The notes below the pieces were generated by a model. The model saw only the letters and a list, made by a program, of their open reading frames with translations. It did no database searches and was not told the DNA's origin. Positions 1-8,918 of a stretch of DNA of 64,000 nt are shown one piece after another. Position 1 is the first letter of the stretch. The number at the start of each line of letters is the position of its first letter. Made by a program: the position numbers and the translations under genes. Origin of the DNA: Limnohabitans sp. 2KL-51 (GTDB taxonomy: Bacteria > Pseudomonadota > Gammaproteobacteria > Burkholderiales > Burkholderiaceae_C); the NCBI RefSeq assembly GCF_003063645.1, contig NZ_NESJ01000009.1, positions 62,001-126,000 on the forward strand, given 5' to 3'.

Positions 1-536
<536 letters not shown>

Positions 537-565
537 AAGAGATGCAAGCTTTGAGGTGTACATAA

Positions 566-587
566 AAAAGGGCCTGGCGGCCCTTTT
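566..587. terminator. Bidirectional Rho-independent terminator between the protease gene and tatC
   Basis: A GGGCC/GGCCC stem with a TGGC loop is flanked by AAAA on the left and TTTT on the right, so it can work as an intrinsic terminator on both strands. It lies 30 bases after the protease stop and 25 bases beyond the end of the minus-strand tat operon, where a shared terminator is expected for convergent genes. Confidence 0.8.
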
Positions 588-611
588 CCATTTGACATCT
601 AAACACACACA

Positions 612-1400
612 TCAGCTGCCATCGGCAGCCGCATCCGGGGCCTGGGTGTGCTTGATGAAAATTTGCGCAGCCCATATCCCCAACTCATAAAGCAAGCACA
701 TGGGTATGGCCAGCGCCAGCTGAGACACCACATCGGGCGGCGTGACCACAGCGGCAATCACAAAAGCCAGCACCACGAAGTAGCCTCGGAAATCCTTGAG
801 CTTTTGAATGGTGACCACGCCCATGCGGGCCAACACCACCACGGCCACGGGCACTTCAAATGCCAGACCGAAAGCCAAGAACATGGAGAGCACAAAGCTC
901 AGGTAAGCCTCGATGTCAGGCGCGGCGGTGATACTTTTGGGGGCGAAGCTCTGAATGAAGCTGAACACCTGGCCGAACACAAAGAAATAACAAAAAGCCA
1001 CCCCGATGAAAAACAGCAAGGTGCTGGAGACCACCAAAGGCATGACCAGCTTTTTCTCATGGCTGTAAAGGCCAGGCGCAATGAAGCCCCAAACTTGGTA
1101 CAAGACCACCGGCAAAGCAACGAGGAAAGCACTCATCAGCAAAATCTTGAGCGGCACCATGAAAGGCGAAATCACAGACGTCGCGATCAAGGTGGCACCT
1201 TTGGGCAGATGCACCACCAGGGGAGCCGCCAAGATGTCGTACAAATTGCCCGGCCCTGGGTAAATGGCCAAAGCTGCGGCAGCGACGGCCACAGCAGCCA
1301 CGGCCCACATCAACCTGTCTCGCAACTCGATCAAATGCGCCACAAAAGGTTGCTCTGAACCTTTGAGTTCGTCGTCGGGCTGGGAAGGGGTTTCAGACAT
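612..1400 (-). CDS. tatC: Twin-arginine translocase subunit TatC
   Basis: This 262-residue polytopic inner-membrane protein is the core of the Tat translocase, which recognises twin-arginine signal peptides and exports folded proteins. The N-terminal cytoplasmic motif HLIELRDRL (residues 22-30), the periplasmic-loop motif IAPGLYSHEKK and the FEVPV segment are TatC hallmarks, and about six hydrophobic segments are visible. Length is normal. It is the last gene of the tatABC group on the minus strand, downstream of hisIE and hinT, and its end faces the bidirectional terminator. Confidence 0.97.
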   Translation of the reverse strand: MSETPSQPDDELKGSEQPFVAHLIELRDRLMWAVAAVAVAAAALAIYPGPGNLYDILAAPLVVHLPKGATLIATSVISPFMVPLKILLMSAFLVALPVVLYQVWGFIAPGLYSHEKKLVMPLVVSSTLLFFIGVAFCYFFVFGQVFSFIQSFAPKSITAAPDIEAYLSFVLSMFLAFGLAFEVPVAVVVLARMGVVTIQKLKDFRGYFVVLAFVIAAVVTPPDVVSQLALAIPMCLLYELGIWAAQIFIKHTQAPDAAADGS

Positions 1401-1442
1401 GGGATGGGGCAGTCTAGCGGGCGCGCAGCAAGCGCGCCAACA

Positions 1443-1910
1443 TCAAAAGGAATTAAGAGGCTTGGGCCGGTAACGGGCCACGCGGGCAGCACCCGACAAG
1501 GCTTTGGTGCGCACCCCAGAACGCGCTTTGTACCACTGGGGCATCGCACCCCGTTTGAGACGCCAGTTCTTTTCGGGACGTTTGTAGTAGGGAGGCGGAG
1601 GCTCGATGGCGGGCAAATCGCTGTTCAATCCCGCCGTGGTGTCGGCCCAGTCTTTTTCAAAATCAGAGGCCGTTGTTTGGACGGTTTGCTCGACATCGCG
1701 AGCCGCCGTCTCCATGGTCTCTTTCATCTTTTTGAGTTCTTCGAGGTCCATGGACCGGTTGACCTCGGCTTTGACGTCAGCCACATAGCGCTGCGCTTTG
1801 CCCAGCAAAGCACCCAGCGTGCGGGCAACTTTGGGCAACTTTTCAGGGCCGATGACGATCAACGCCACCACCCCGATGAGGGCCATTTTCGAAAAACTTA
1901 AGTCCAGCAC
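1443..1910 (-). CDS. tatB: Sec-independent translocase protein TatB
   Basis: A protein of 155 residues with one N-terminal membrane helix (residues about 2-20, with [20 protein letters not shown] and the TatB-type Glu and Gly-Pro hinge), then an amphipathic helix and a long charged, proline-rich cytoplasmic tail. TatB works with TatC as receptor for twin-arginine substrates. The start codon is GTG at 1908-1910; the residues after it ([14 protein letters not shown]) match the usual TatB N-terminus, so the GTG is well supported. It lies between tatA and tatC. Confidence 0.95.
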   Translation of the reverse strand: MLDLSFSKMALIGVVALIVIGPEKLPKVARTLGALLGKAQRYVADVKAEVNRSMDLEELKKMKETMETAARDVEQTVQTTASDFEKDWADTTAGLNSDLPAIEPPPPYYKRPEKNWRLKRGAMPQWYKARSGVRTKALSGAARVARYRPKPLNSF

Positions 1911-1936
1911 AGTGCAGCGTTCAGTCGTTCAAAAGC

Positions 1937-2185
1937 TCAAGACTTGGTCTTGGCTTCAACGTCGATGGTGGTTTTTTCGGTTTGAGCTGTGGTCGAAGCT
2001 GTGACCTGGCCGGCAATGGGGGCCGCGCCATCTTCGGGCTTGACGCCACCTTCTTTCATACCGTCTTTGAAGCCTTTGACAGCACCGCCAAGGTCAGAGC
2101 CCATGTTTCTGAGCTTTTTGGTGCCGAACACCATGACCACGATCAGCAGCACGATCAGCCAGTGCCAAATGGAAAAAGTACCCAT
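1937..2185 (-). CDS. tatA: Sec-independent translocase protein TatA
   Basis: An 82-residue protein with a single N-terminal membrane helix (residues about 5-20), the [14 protein letters not shown] hinge/amphipathic helix and an acidic-polar tail rich in Ala and Thr. TatA oligomerises to form the translocation-competent membrane patch. It is the first gene of tatABC. The length and the FG-x-K-K-L motif distinguish it from TatB next door. Confidence 0.96.
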   Translation of the reverse strand: MGTFSIWHWLIVLLIVVMVFGTKKLRNMGSDLGGAVKGFKDGMKEGGVKPEDGAAPIAGQVTASTTAQTEKTTIDVEAKTKS

Positions 2186-2280
2186 GAAAATCTCCTAAGC
2201 TAGTTGGTCAATTCTAAGGGCTGAAGCCCTGCCAAAAAAACTGCCTTGATTAGACAAGGATTTGATGACAATTCCAAATT

Positions 2281-2637
2281 TCAGCCGCGCAACCATGGCC
2301 GCGGACCTCCCATGATGTGCATGTGCAGGTGGTGCACTTCCTGTCCGCCCTCCGTCCCGCTGTTGATCACCGTGCGGAAACCGCCCTCCGGGTACGGGTT
2401 GCAACCCTCCTGCGCGGCCAGTTTGGGAGCCAGAGTCATCATATGCCCCATCAAAGCAGCGTGCTCAGGAGCCAACTGCGCCAATGACGGGATGTGCAGC
2501 TTGGGAATGATCAGGAAATGGATGGGTGCCCAGGGGTTGATGTCGTGAAAGGCGAACACATGCTCATCCTCATGCACCTTTCGCGAAGGAATCTTGCCCG
2601 CGATGATTTTGCAAAAAATACATTTCTCGTCGATCAT
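2281..2637 (-). CDS. hinT: HIT-family nucleotide-binding protein (HinT-like)
   Basis: This 118-residue histidine-triad protein carries an N-terminal CxxC pair (CIFC, residues 6-9) and the triad H103, H105, H107 in HHLHMHIMGG. HinT enzymes hydrolyse adenosine 5'-phosphoramidates and acyl-AMP. It lies between the DUF4870-like gene and tatA, as in many Comamonadaceae his-tat loci. Length and motif are complete. The physiological substrate cannot be told from sequence. Confidence 0.93.
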   Translation of the reverse strand: MIDEKCIFCKIIAGKIPSRKVHEDEHVFAFHDINPWAPIHFLIIPKLHIPSLAQLAPEHAALMGHMMTLAPKLAAQEGCNPYPEGGFRTVINSGTEGGQEVHHLHMHIMGGPRPWLRG

Positions 2638-2658
2638 GGTCTGCTCAGCTTAAAAAGA

Positions 2659-3021
2659 TCAATCCATCACGGGTCGCTGCCCGTTCAAGCGCACCATGCC
2701 CAGCACGATGCGGTACAAAAACCAAATGGAAATGGCCACCCAAGCCAGCCATCCAGGGAAAAACATCAACAAAAACAAAGGTGCCGTGACCAAGTACAGC
2801 AAAGCTGCCCAGATCACGGTGCGGATGCGGTAGCTGAAATGCGTGGCTTCCCAGCCTGGGGCATCGCCCTTTTTGACCAAATCGATGATCAGCGCCACCA
2901 CCAGCAAGGCCGGGCCCATCTGCGCCCCGGGAATCACGGCGCTCACCGCCACGATCAGGTGCAGGATGTAGCTGATCCAGCTGATGGTTTGGGTGCTGTC
3001 ATCGATGGGTTGGTGGTTCAT
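2659..3021 (-). CDS. Small membrane protein, DUF4870-like
   Basis: A 120-residue protein with three to four hydrophobic segments (about 12-50, 68-85 and 88-108) joined by short charged loops. The stretch around HFSYRIRTVIWAALLY resembles the central HFR-x-Q-x-R region of DUF4870 proteins, whose function is unknown. The gene sits 22 bases after hisE ends and just before hinT, in the same direction, so it is probably cotranscribed. The family assignment comes from memory of the pattern. Confidence 0.7.
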   Translation of the reverse strand: MNHQPIDDSTQTISWISYILHLIVAVSAVIPGAQMGPALLVVALIIDLVKKGDAPGWEATHFSYRIRTVIWAALLYLVTAPLFLLMFFPGWLAWVAISIWFLYRIVLGMVRLNGQRPVMD

Positions 3022-3045
3022 GGTTTGTTGGTCCAGTCGTCCAGT

Positions 3046-3423
3046 TTATTCGCCCAAGCGCTCACGCTCTTGCACTTTGCGCAGGGCTTTTTCTTCCAAG
3101 CCGCTCAGGCCTTCGCGGCGGGCCAGCTCGTTGACCACGTCGGCGGGTGACAGGCCATAGTGCGCCAGCGCGATCATGCTGTGGAACCACAGGTCGGCCA
3201 CTTCATAAACCAGCTTGGAGGCATCGCCGCCGTGGTCCACGTCTTTGGCGGCCATCACGGTTTCGGTGGCTTCTTCGCCGATTTTCTTCAAAAAGGCGTC
3301 GGGCCCTTTGTGAAGCAGGCGGGCCACATAGCTGGTGTCGGGATCGCCGCCGTTGGCCGCTTTGCGGCTTTCGATGATGGCGGCCAAACGGGCCAGGGTG
3401 TCGGTAGAACTCATCGCGTTCAC
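3046..3423 (-). CDS. hisE: Phosphoribosyl-ATP pyrophosphatase
   Basis: HisE hydrolyses phosphoribosyl-ATP to phosphoribosyl-AMP and pyrophosphate, the second step of histidine synthesis. The 125-residue all-helical protein shows the [13 protein letters not shown] region with metal-binding acidic residues and the [15 protein letters not shown] segment of the MazG-like fold. Its ATG overlaps the hisI stop (ATGA), so hisI and hisE are translationally coupled. HisI and HisE are separate proteins here rather than a HisIE fusion. Confidence 0.96.
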   Translation of the reverse strand: MNAMSSTDTLARLAAIIESRKAANGGDPDTSYVARLLHKGPDAFLKKIGEEATETVMAAKDVDHGGDASKLVYEVADLWFHSMIALAHYGLSPADVVNELARREGLSGLEEKALRKVQERERLGE

Positions 3424-3809
3424 TTGTAAATGGTTTCAGGGTCCTTCAGGACAGGATGAACAGTCTGCCAGCCGTCCGGCTGCAAGCTCTGAAAGAAGCA
3501 ACTGTGGCGCCCCGTGTGACAGGCAATGCCTGGCTCGTGCCCCAACTGCGTCACCATGAGCAGCACCACATCATTGTCGCAGTCGATGCGGATGTCGTGC
3601 ACCGTCTGCACGTGGCCCGACTCCTCGCCCTTGAACCACAGCTTGTTGCGGGAGCGGCTGAAATACACCGCCCTTTTCAGCTCGGCCGTCTTTTGCAGCG
3701 CCTCGCGGTTCATCCAGGCGAACATCAACACGTCGCCGGAGCTTTGTTCTTGGGCAATGACCGGCACCAGGCCTTTGTCATCCCATTTGATTTGATCGAG
3801 CCAGTTCAT
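3420..3809 (-). CDS. hisI: Phosphoribosyl-AMP cyclohydrolase
   Basis: HisI opens the adenine ring of phosphoribosyl-AMP, the third step of histidine synthesis. The 129 residues carry the zinc/magnesium site [15 protein letters not shown], the later Cys in [13 protein letters not shown], and the typical start [13 protein letters not shown] with AWMNREAL. Upstream, the expected neighbour hisF is about 1.95 kb away, behind genes on the opposite strand, so hisIE probably has its own promoter. Confidence 0.97.
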   Translation of the reverse strand: MNWLDQIKWDDKGLVPVIAQEQSSGDVLMFAWMNREALQKTAELKRAVYFSRSRNKLWFKGEESGHVQTVHDIRIDCDNDVVLLMVTQLGHEPGIACHTGRHSCFFQSLQPDGWQTVHPVLKDPETIYK

Positions 3810-3855
3810 AGGGGGGTGATCTTAAGACATTGGGGTGTCAGGACTGCATTCGCAC

Positions 3856-3885
3856 CTCATAGCACCGTTAATCAAGCTACTTCAA
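3856..3885 (-). promoter_or_regulatory. Candidate sigma-70 promoter for hisI-hisE-hinT-tat
   Basis: On the minus strand, TTGAAG (3885-3880) and TATGAG (3861-3856) are 18 bases apart, about 47 bases upstream of the hisI ATG. The match is moderate (4 of 6 in each box). The site is proposed because this gene group is cut off from the upstream his operon by the inserted island and needs a promoter. Confidence 0.3.
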
Positions 3886-3895
3886 AGCCTTACCA

Positions 3896-3925
3896 GGTTG
3901 CACAAAACACTCATTGGTTGCAAAA
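3896..3925 (+). promoter_or_regulatory. Direct repeats upstream of the toxin-antitoxin pair (candidate autoregulatory operator/promoter)
   Basis: GGTTGCACAA (3896-3905) and GGTTGCAAAA (3916-3925) lie exactly 20 bases apart, two helical turns, and an inverted ACAACC follows. TTGCAC with AAAATA about 18 bases later could be a promoter covered by the repeats. Toxin-antitoxin operons are usually repressed by their own antitoxin at such repeats. The repeats are seen; the role is inferred. Confidence 0.45.
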
Positions 3926-3949
3926 TACAACCCATCAAGGAGAAGCACC

Positions 3950-4168
3950 ATGGCTGTTGCAATGAAACTGTCTGACGAATTGGTCGAAGACGCCAAACCC
4001 TATGCTGCGGCGGAGCACCGTTCGGTGCCCCGACAAATTGAATATTGGGCCCGCATCGGCAAAGCCGTGATCGACAACCCTGACATGCCTTTGCGGGTAA
4101 TTCAAGACACCATGCTCTCGCGTGAAGAAGTCAAAGCGGGACTGGCTGCGCCTTATGAGTTTGGCTGA
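3950..4168 (+). CDS. ParD-like type II antitoxin
   Basis: A 72-residue protein, MAVAMKLSDELVEDAKPYAA at its start, resembling the ParD_like antitoxin family: a short N-terminal ribbon-helix-helix-type DNA-binding part (with SVPRQIEYWARIGKAV) and a C-terminal tail that would wrap the toxin. The ATG at 3950 is chosen because AAGGAGAAG lies just upstream; an in-frame TTG further upstream lacks one. Its TGA overlaps the toxin ATG (TGATG), typical of coupled toxin-antitoxin operons. The gene lies on the strand opposite to the surrounding his genes. Confidence 0.8.
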   Translation: MAVAMKLSDELVEDAKPYAAAEHRSVPRQIEYWARIGKAVIDNPDMPLRVIQDTMLSREEVKAGLAAPYEFG

Positions 4169-4452
4169 TGCTGCAAGTCAGCGCCTCACCATCGTTCAAC
4201 CGGGTGGCCAAAAAACTGCGCGAACGCGACAAAAAAACACTGGATGAAGCCATCAAGGCCATTCTTCAGACTCCGCAGCTGGGCGAAGAAAAGAAAGGCG
4301 ACCTCGCTGGTGTTTTTGTCTCCAAGTTCAAACTGAACGGTCAGGAAACACTGCTGGCCTATGAACTGCAGCCGCACAAAACAGCTCCCACTGAAGCCAT
4401 GCTGCTGGCGGTCGGGCCGCATGAAAATTTCTATGCGGGGTTGAAGCGGTGA
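4168..4452 (+). CDS. RelE/ParE-superfamily toxin
   Basis: A 94-residue basic protein with the two N-terminal helices (SFNRVAKKLRERDKKTLDEAI) and the beta-sheet core (GVFVSKFKLNGQETLLAYEL) of small RelE/ParE-type toxins, ending in GPHENFYAGLKR, the usual C-terminal pattern. RelE relatives cleave mRNA in the ribosome and ParE relatives poison gyrase; the sequence alone does not settle which. It is coupled to the antitoxin by a one-base overlap of stop and start. Overall the pair is intact. Confidence 0.82.
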   Translation: MLQVSASPSFNRVAKKLRERDKKTLDEAIKAILQTPQLGEEKKGDLAGVFVSKFKLNGQETLLAYELQPHKTAPTEAMLLAVGPHENFYAGLKR

Positions 4453-4672
4453 TAGCTGGTGGTACTCATGCTGGTGACATTTGGAACTACGCCGACAAAT
4501 GCTCACGTAGCCCGATGCGCCGCCGTCATATCGCTTGAGTCCCGAGAATGCTCGATCACACAGGCAAGACAAAAAGATGTTTTCTCTAGGGCTCAAACCA
4601 CCGCTCAGAACCGGGCTTGTTAAACAAACGGATCTGGTCTCGGCTTCGCGTGACCTATCCTTTCGTTAGAAG
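4453..4672. other. Intergenic stretch between convergent toxin and methyltransferase genes
   Basis: About 220 bases without a convincing gene; the minus-strand reading frame that crosses it continues antisense into the toxin and is taken as a shadow. If the methyltransferase was once an integron cassette, its recombination site should lie here. A GTTAAAC (4619-4625) and a CGTTAGAAGTTAG motif (4664-4676) resemble attC core sequences, but I found no properly paired partner or long imperfect palindrome. Confidence 0.4.
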
Positions 4673-5515
4673 TTAGCGCGTGCATTGGATATACGCATAG
4701 TCGCCAAGCTCGGTGGCGTATGTCGCTGCAATGCTTGGGAAGGCGCCGCTTTTGATGTCGACGCTAAGCCGATCTAATCCGATCCGTACTTCAGATTCAG
4801 AAGAGAGTCGCGCGAAAGAACTGATGTTTGCCCTGACGGCCGGATCCAGGTAGAGACTCGGTCGGTGCTTACCAGAGTAGAGAAATAGATCCTGAAGCTC
4901 GTTGGTAACAAAAAACGGTTCGACAGTCACCGACTTGAAGCCCGCCTCCTGTAAAGCTTCACATATCTTGGTTTCTGTCGGCATGTTCGCGATGGACCGC
5001 TCCATCATCTCCGGAAAGTAGTGGCGCAACCAGTAGTGCCGCATTTGTTCGGCAAGACCCGTAAAGAGGACAAATTTTCCGCCTCTCAGGGTTCTGTGGA
5101 CCTCGGCGAAAGGCCTTGTTAGATCAGAGAAGTGGTGGATGGCAAGAGTGCAGATGGCCCCGTCAAAGTACCCGTCGGGAAAAGGAAGGTCGTCCGCGCT
5201 GGACTGAATCCAAGACACAGCGTTGTCCTTCTCTCTTGCTTGCGTGAGCATGACGGTCGATACATCAATGGCGCTCCACTTACCGCCGAGACCGCTTAGG
5301 GCGACGGTGTAGTTGCCGGTCCCGCACGCAAGGTCCAGATAGGCGCGTGACGACTGAAGATCTAGAGTCTGCGAGAGGGTCTTGACGATTTCAGGGTCAG
5401 CGTGACGCGACCTGGTGTAAGTCCTGCCGATGGAGTCATAGAGTTGTTGCATCTGTAGCCTATCGTGATATGGCCCGCTAGGCTCGGTTAATACTTCCGA
5501 GCAGAAACGATACAT
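4673..5515 (-). CDS. Class I SAM-dependent methyltransferase (acquired, unknown substrate)
   Basis: A 280-residue protein with the Rossmann methyltransferase motifs: LDLACGTGNYTVAL (SAM-binding loop, about residues 60-73), AIDVSTVMLTQA (ribose-binding acidic residue) and GAICTLAIHHFSDL with LRGGKFVLFTGL. UbiE/COQ5-like small-molecule methyltransferases share this layout; the substrate cannot be named. ATG at 5513-5515 is used, but an internal ATG about 22 codons later, just before QQLYDSIGRTYTRS, could be the true start. The gene is more AT-rich than its neighbours, and its position next to an integrase remnant suggests horizontal transfer. Confidence 0.8.
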   Translation of the reverse strand: MYRFCSEVLTEPSGPYHDRLQMQQLYDSIGRTYTRSRHADPEIVKTLSQTLDLQSSRAYLDLACGTGNYTVALSGLGGKWSAIDVSTVMLTQAREKDNAVSWIQSSADDLPFPDGYFDGAICTLAIHHFSDLTRPFAEVHRTLRGGKFVLFTGLAEQMRHYWLRHYFPEMMERSIANMPTETKICEALQEAGFKSVTVEPFFVTNELQDLFLYSGKHRPSLYLDPAVRANISSFARLSSESEVRIGLDRLSVDIKSGAFPSIAATYATELGDYAYIQCTR

Positions 5516-5564
5516 CTTTTTGGTGAATTGCCTGCAAGCCGCCTGCGCCTAGGCATACAGATTC

Positions 5565-5743
5565 ATGCATCGTGATTTCGCACTGGTACAAATTTGTCAT
5601 GAAACCCGGTGCTCCTTCCGTGTAATTCACCCGCGTGAGTTGGGGTGACCGACGTCGAGGTGTTTTTGTCTATGCTGGCCAATGAGCGCAAGGGAGAACA
5701 AAACAGCACTCGCAGCCCACTGGATGACTTGCTTTCAACGTGA
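5565..5743 (+). pseudogene. Decayed, internally deleted tyrosine recombinase, probably an integron integrase
   Basis: Frame 5628-5645 reads HPRELG and then meets a TGA. Restoring one base (GGGG to GGGGG) joins it to the next frame, 5645-5690, VTDVEVFLSMLANERK. Together these match the SAM-like N-terminal domain of integron-type integrases (HPREMG...VEAFLTxLAxERKVSxSTH). The frame then runs directly into STRSPLDDL (5705-5731), matching the extreme C-terminus of that family (GVRSPLDxL), so the whole catalytic core is missing. Upstream, HWYKFV in another frame may be a further scrap of the N-terminal domain. The reading comes from remembered family patterns, not a search. Confidence 0.6.
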
Positions 5744-5759
5744 TTGATTGATCAGCGCA

Positions 5760-6560
<801 letters not shown>

Positions 6561-6592
6561 GGAGACTTCTCTTGTTGAATGGGTTCAGGGTT

Positions 6593-7450
6593 TTAGGGTT
6601 TCAGCACTTGTAAGCGCTGCCAGCCCGCCCAACGCCCGCCCGCAGGCAAGGTGATGGGCGTGTAGACCTGGGCTGCTTCGACGCACAGCATGTGCCGCCA
6701 GCCGTCTTCGGGCATGTCGGGCAGGCGCTTGCACAGGTCTTGCGCGGGGTTCCAGACCACCGTATTGGCCCAGCTGGGGCTTTGGCTGATGTGCAATGTA
6801 TCGTTCAGCGTCAGGGGCTTTGGCCCGGCTTCGTAGACGCGGTCAAATTCGACGGCGAAGCGGATCGTGTCGGCCGCTTGTGCATGGGTGTCGGTCAGCG
6901 AATCCCACTCGGGCTGAACGCCCAAGCCCTGCAGCGTGGCCTGCGTCACGTCGGGCACGGCCAAATAGGTGTGCAGTGCGCCAGAGAACGCCAGCGCTTG
7001 GGTGTCTGTGTTGTGAACGTCCAGCGTCAGTTGCACGGCACCCGGGCTCAGGTCGATGTGCAGCGCCAAGGCAAAGGCTTGGGGCCACCAGGTGCGGGTC
7101 TGGATGTTGTCATTCAGGCGCAGCGTGAGGCGGGCATGCTCGGCACCAAGTTCGGGCGCATCAGCCTGCCAGGCCACGTTGCGGGCAAAGCCGTGTTTGG
7201 GCAAACGGTCGGCCATGGGGCCGCGTTGGTTGAACTGCGGAAAGCACACGGGCACACCGCCACGGATGGCGGCTTGGCCGTCCAAAATGCTTTGGGGGCT
7301 GAGGTACAGGCGCTCTTGCCCGCCCGACACCCAAGACAGCACATGCGCACCGTGCAGCGCCACCAGCAGGCGGTCGCCTTGCGGCAGGGTCAATTCGCAA
7401 GCGGGCAGGCCCGCGAACGCGGTGTCGCGACAAGTGGCCTGAGCGCTCAT
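6593..7450 (-). CDS. D-hexose-6-phosphate mutarotase (aldose-1-epimerase fold, YeaD-like)
   Basis: A 285-residue beta-sandwich epimerase of the YeaD type, expected to interconvert anomers of glucose-6-phosphate or related sugar phosphates. GGVPVCFPQFNQRGPM, LPKHGFARNVAW and a late catalytic-Glu region (NDTLHISQ... DMPEDGWRHMLCVEAA) fit the family. ATG at 7448-7450 is used; an in-frame TTG two codons earlier is less likely. It sits between hisA and hisF in the same direction with short spacers, so it is probably part of the his transcript although it has no step in histidine synthesis. Confidence 0.85.
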   Translation of the reverse strand: MSAQATCRDTAFAGLPACELTLPQGDRLLVALHGAHVLSWVSGGQERLYLSPQSILDGQAAIRGGVPVCFPQFNQRGPMADRLPKHGFARNVAWQADAPELGAEHARLTLRLNDNIQTRTWWPQAFALALHIDLSPGAVQLTLDVHNTDTQALAFSGALHTYLAVPDVTQATLQGLGVQPEWDSLTDTHAQAADTIRFAVEFDRVYEAGPKPLTLNDTLHISQSPSWANTVVWNPAQDLCKRLPDMPEDGWRHMLCVEAAQVYTPITLPAGGRWAGWQRLQVLKP

Positions 7451-7471
7451 GTGCAATCGCGAGGGGATGGA

Positions 7472-8212
7472 TCAGCCGTTGAGTTCGTCGGCGCGTTGCT
7501 GCGCCAGCGCGAAGTCGAGGTCACCCGAATACACGGCGCGGCCGCAGATCACGCCTTCCACGCCTTCGTCCTCCACCGCGCACAACTGCTCGATGTCGGC
7601 CATGTTGGACAGGCCGCCCGATGCGATCACGGGGATGGTCAGAGCTTGGGCAAGCTTGACGGTGGCATCGATGTTGATGCCGCTGAGCATGCCGTCACGG
7701 CCGATGTCGGTGTAAATGATGGACTCAACGCCCCAGTCCTCGAACTTCTTGGCCAGGTCCACCACTTCGTGGCCGGTGAGCTTGCTCCAGCCGTCGGTGG
7801 CGACTTTGCCGTCTTTGGCGTCCAGGCCGACGATGATGTGGCCGCCAAAGGCGGTGCAGGCGTCTTTCAAAAAGCCGGGGTTCTTGACAGCTGCAGTGCC
7901 GATGATGACGTAGCGCAGGCCGCTGTCGATGTATTTTTCAATCGTGTCCAGATCGCGGATGCCACCACCGAGCTGCACCGGGATGTCGTCGCCCACGGCC
8001 TTGAGGATGGACTTGATGGCGCTGAAGTTTTGCGGCTTGCCCGCGAACGCGCCATTCAGATCCACCAGGTGCAGGCGGCGTGCGCCTTTTTCGAGCCAGG
8101 TGCGCGCCATGGCAGCGGGGTCTTCACCGAAGGTCGTGGCTTGGTCCATATCGCCTTGCTTGAGGCGAACGCAGTGGCCGTCTTTGAGGTCAATGGCGGG
8201 GATCAGAATCAT
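7472..8212 (-). CDS. hisA: ProFAR isomerase (phosphoribosylformimino-AICAR-P isomerase)
   Basis: HisA opens the ribose ring of ProFAR to give PRFAR, an Amadori rearrangement. The 246-residue barrel starts [22 protein letters not shown], with the catalytic Asp in AIDLK, and has [27 protein letters not shown] (second catalytic Asp) and [14 protein letters not shown]. It is a paralogue of HisF and sits downstream of hisH in the usual order. Confidence 0.98.
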   Translation of the reverse strand: MILIPAIDLKDGHCVRLKQGDMDQATTFGEDPAAMARTWLEKGARRLHLVDLNGAFAGKPQNFSAIKSILKAVGDDIPVQLGGGIRDLDTIEKYIDSGLRYVIIGTAAVKNPGFLKDACTAFGGHIIVGLDAKDGKVATDGWSKLTGHEVVDLAKKFEDWGVESIIYTDIGRDGMLSGINIDATVKLAQALTIPVIASGGLSNMADIEQLCAVEDEGVEGVICGRAVYSGDLDFALAQQRADELNG

Positions 8213-8259
8213 GGCGAATTAAAAAAGGCTGAGGGCTGAAAAACGGCAGTGAAAACTTC

Positions 8260-8916
8260 TCAAGGCTGCCAGTGGAGGAAATTGCGGAACAAGGCCAAAC
8301 CTTGGGCCGCGCTTTTTTCGGGGTGAAACTGGGTGGCAAATATGTTGTCACGGGCAATGGCGCAAGCAAAGCGGCTGCCGTAATCGGTCTGGGCCGCGCT
8401 GTGCGCCGGGTTGGCCACCTGGGCATAGAAGCTGTGCACAAAATAATACCAGCTGCCGTCCTCGACGCCTTGCCACAGGGCATGCGCTGGTTGGTCTTGC
8501 CAAACTTGGTTCCAGCCCATTTGCGGCACTTTGTAGCGGGTGCCATCGGGCTGGATGCGTCCGGCCAAATCGAACTTGACCACGCGCCCGGGGATCAAGC
8601 CGAGGCCCGGCGTATCACCTTCGTCGCTGTGGTCCAGCAGCATTTGCATGCCCACACACACACCAAACAGGGGTTTGCTGGCAGCGGCTTCAAGCACGGC
8701 GTCCAGCAAACCCGACTCGCGCAACTCGCGCATGCAGTCGGGCATGGCGCCCTGCCCTGGCAAGACAACCCGGTGCGCGTTGCGCACGACTTGCGGATCA
8801 CTGGTGACGGTGACTTCGGCATGGTCCACGCTGGAGGCGGCGTGCATCACCGCCTGCGCCACGCTGCGCAGGTTGCCCATGCCGTAGTCCACAACGGCGA
8901 CGCGGTTGACGCTCAT
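8260..8916 (-). CDS. hisH: Imidazole glycerol phosphate synthase, glutamine amidotransferase subunit
   Basis: HisH releases ammonia from glutamine for HisF. The 218-residue class I amidotransferase has the nucleophile Cys in [13 protein letters not shown] and the His-Glu pair in ATQFHPEKS. The start is ATG at 8914-8916, giving [18 protein letters not shown], the standard N-terminus; the frame remains open upstream but that part overlaps hisB and is not family-like. The gene begins two bases after hisB ends. Confidence 0.97.
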   Translation of the reverse strand: MSVNRVAVVDYGMGNLRSVAQAVMHAASSVDHAEVTVTSDPQVVRNAHRVVLPGQGAMPDCMRELRESGLLDAVLEAAASKPLFGVCVGMQMLLDHSDEGDTPGLGLIPGRVVKFDLAGRIQPDGTRYKVPQMGWNQVWQDQPAHALWQGVEDGSWYYFVHSFYAQVANPAHSAAQTDYGSRFACAIARDNIFATQFHPEKSAAQGLALFRNFLHWQP

Positions 8917-8918
8917 GT

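Noticed and set aside
4186-4596. Minus-strand frame overlapping the toxin gene
   Set aside because: Antisense to an intact toxin, Cys/Arg-rich without a family pattern; treated as a shadow.
4600-4680. Possible attC recombination site downstream of the methyltransferase
   Set aside because: GTTAAAC and GTTAGAA-type motifs occur, but paired core sites and the long imperfect palindrome of a real attC were not found.
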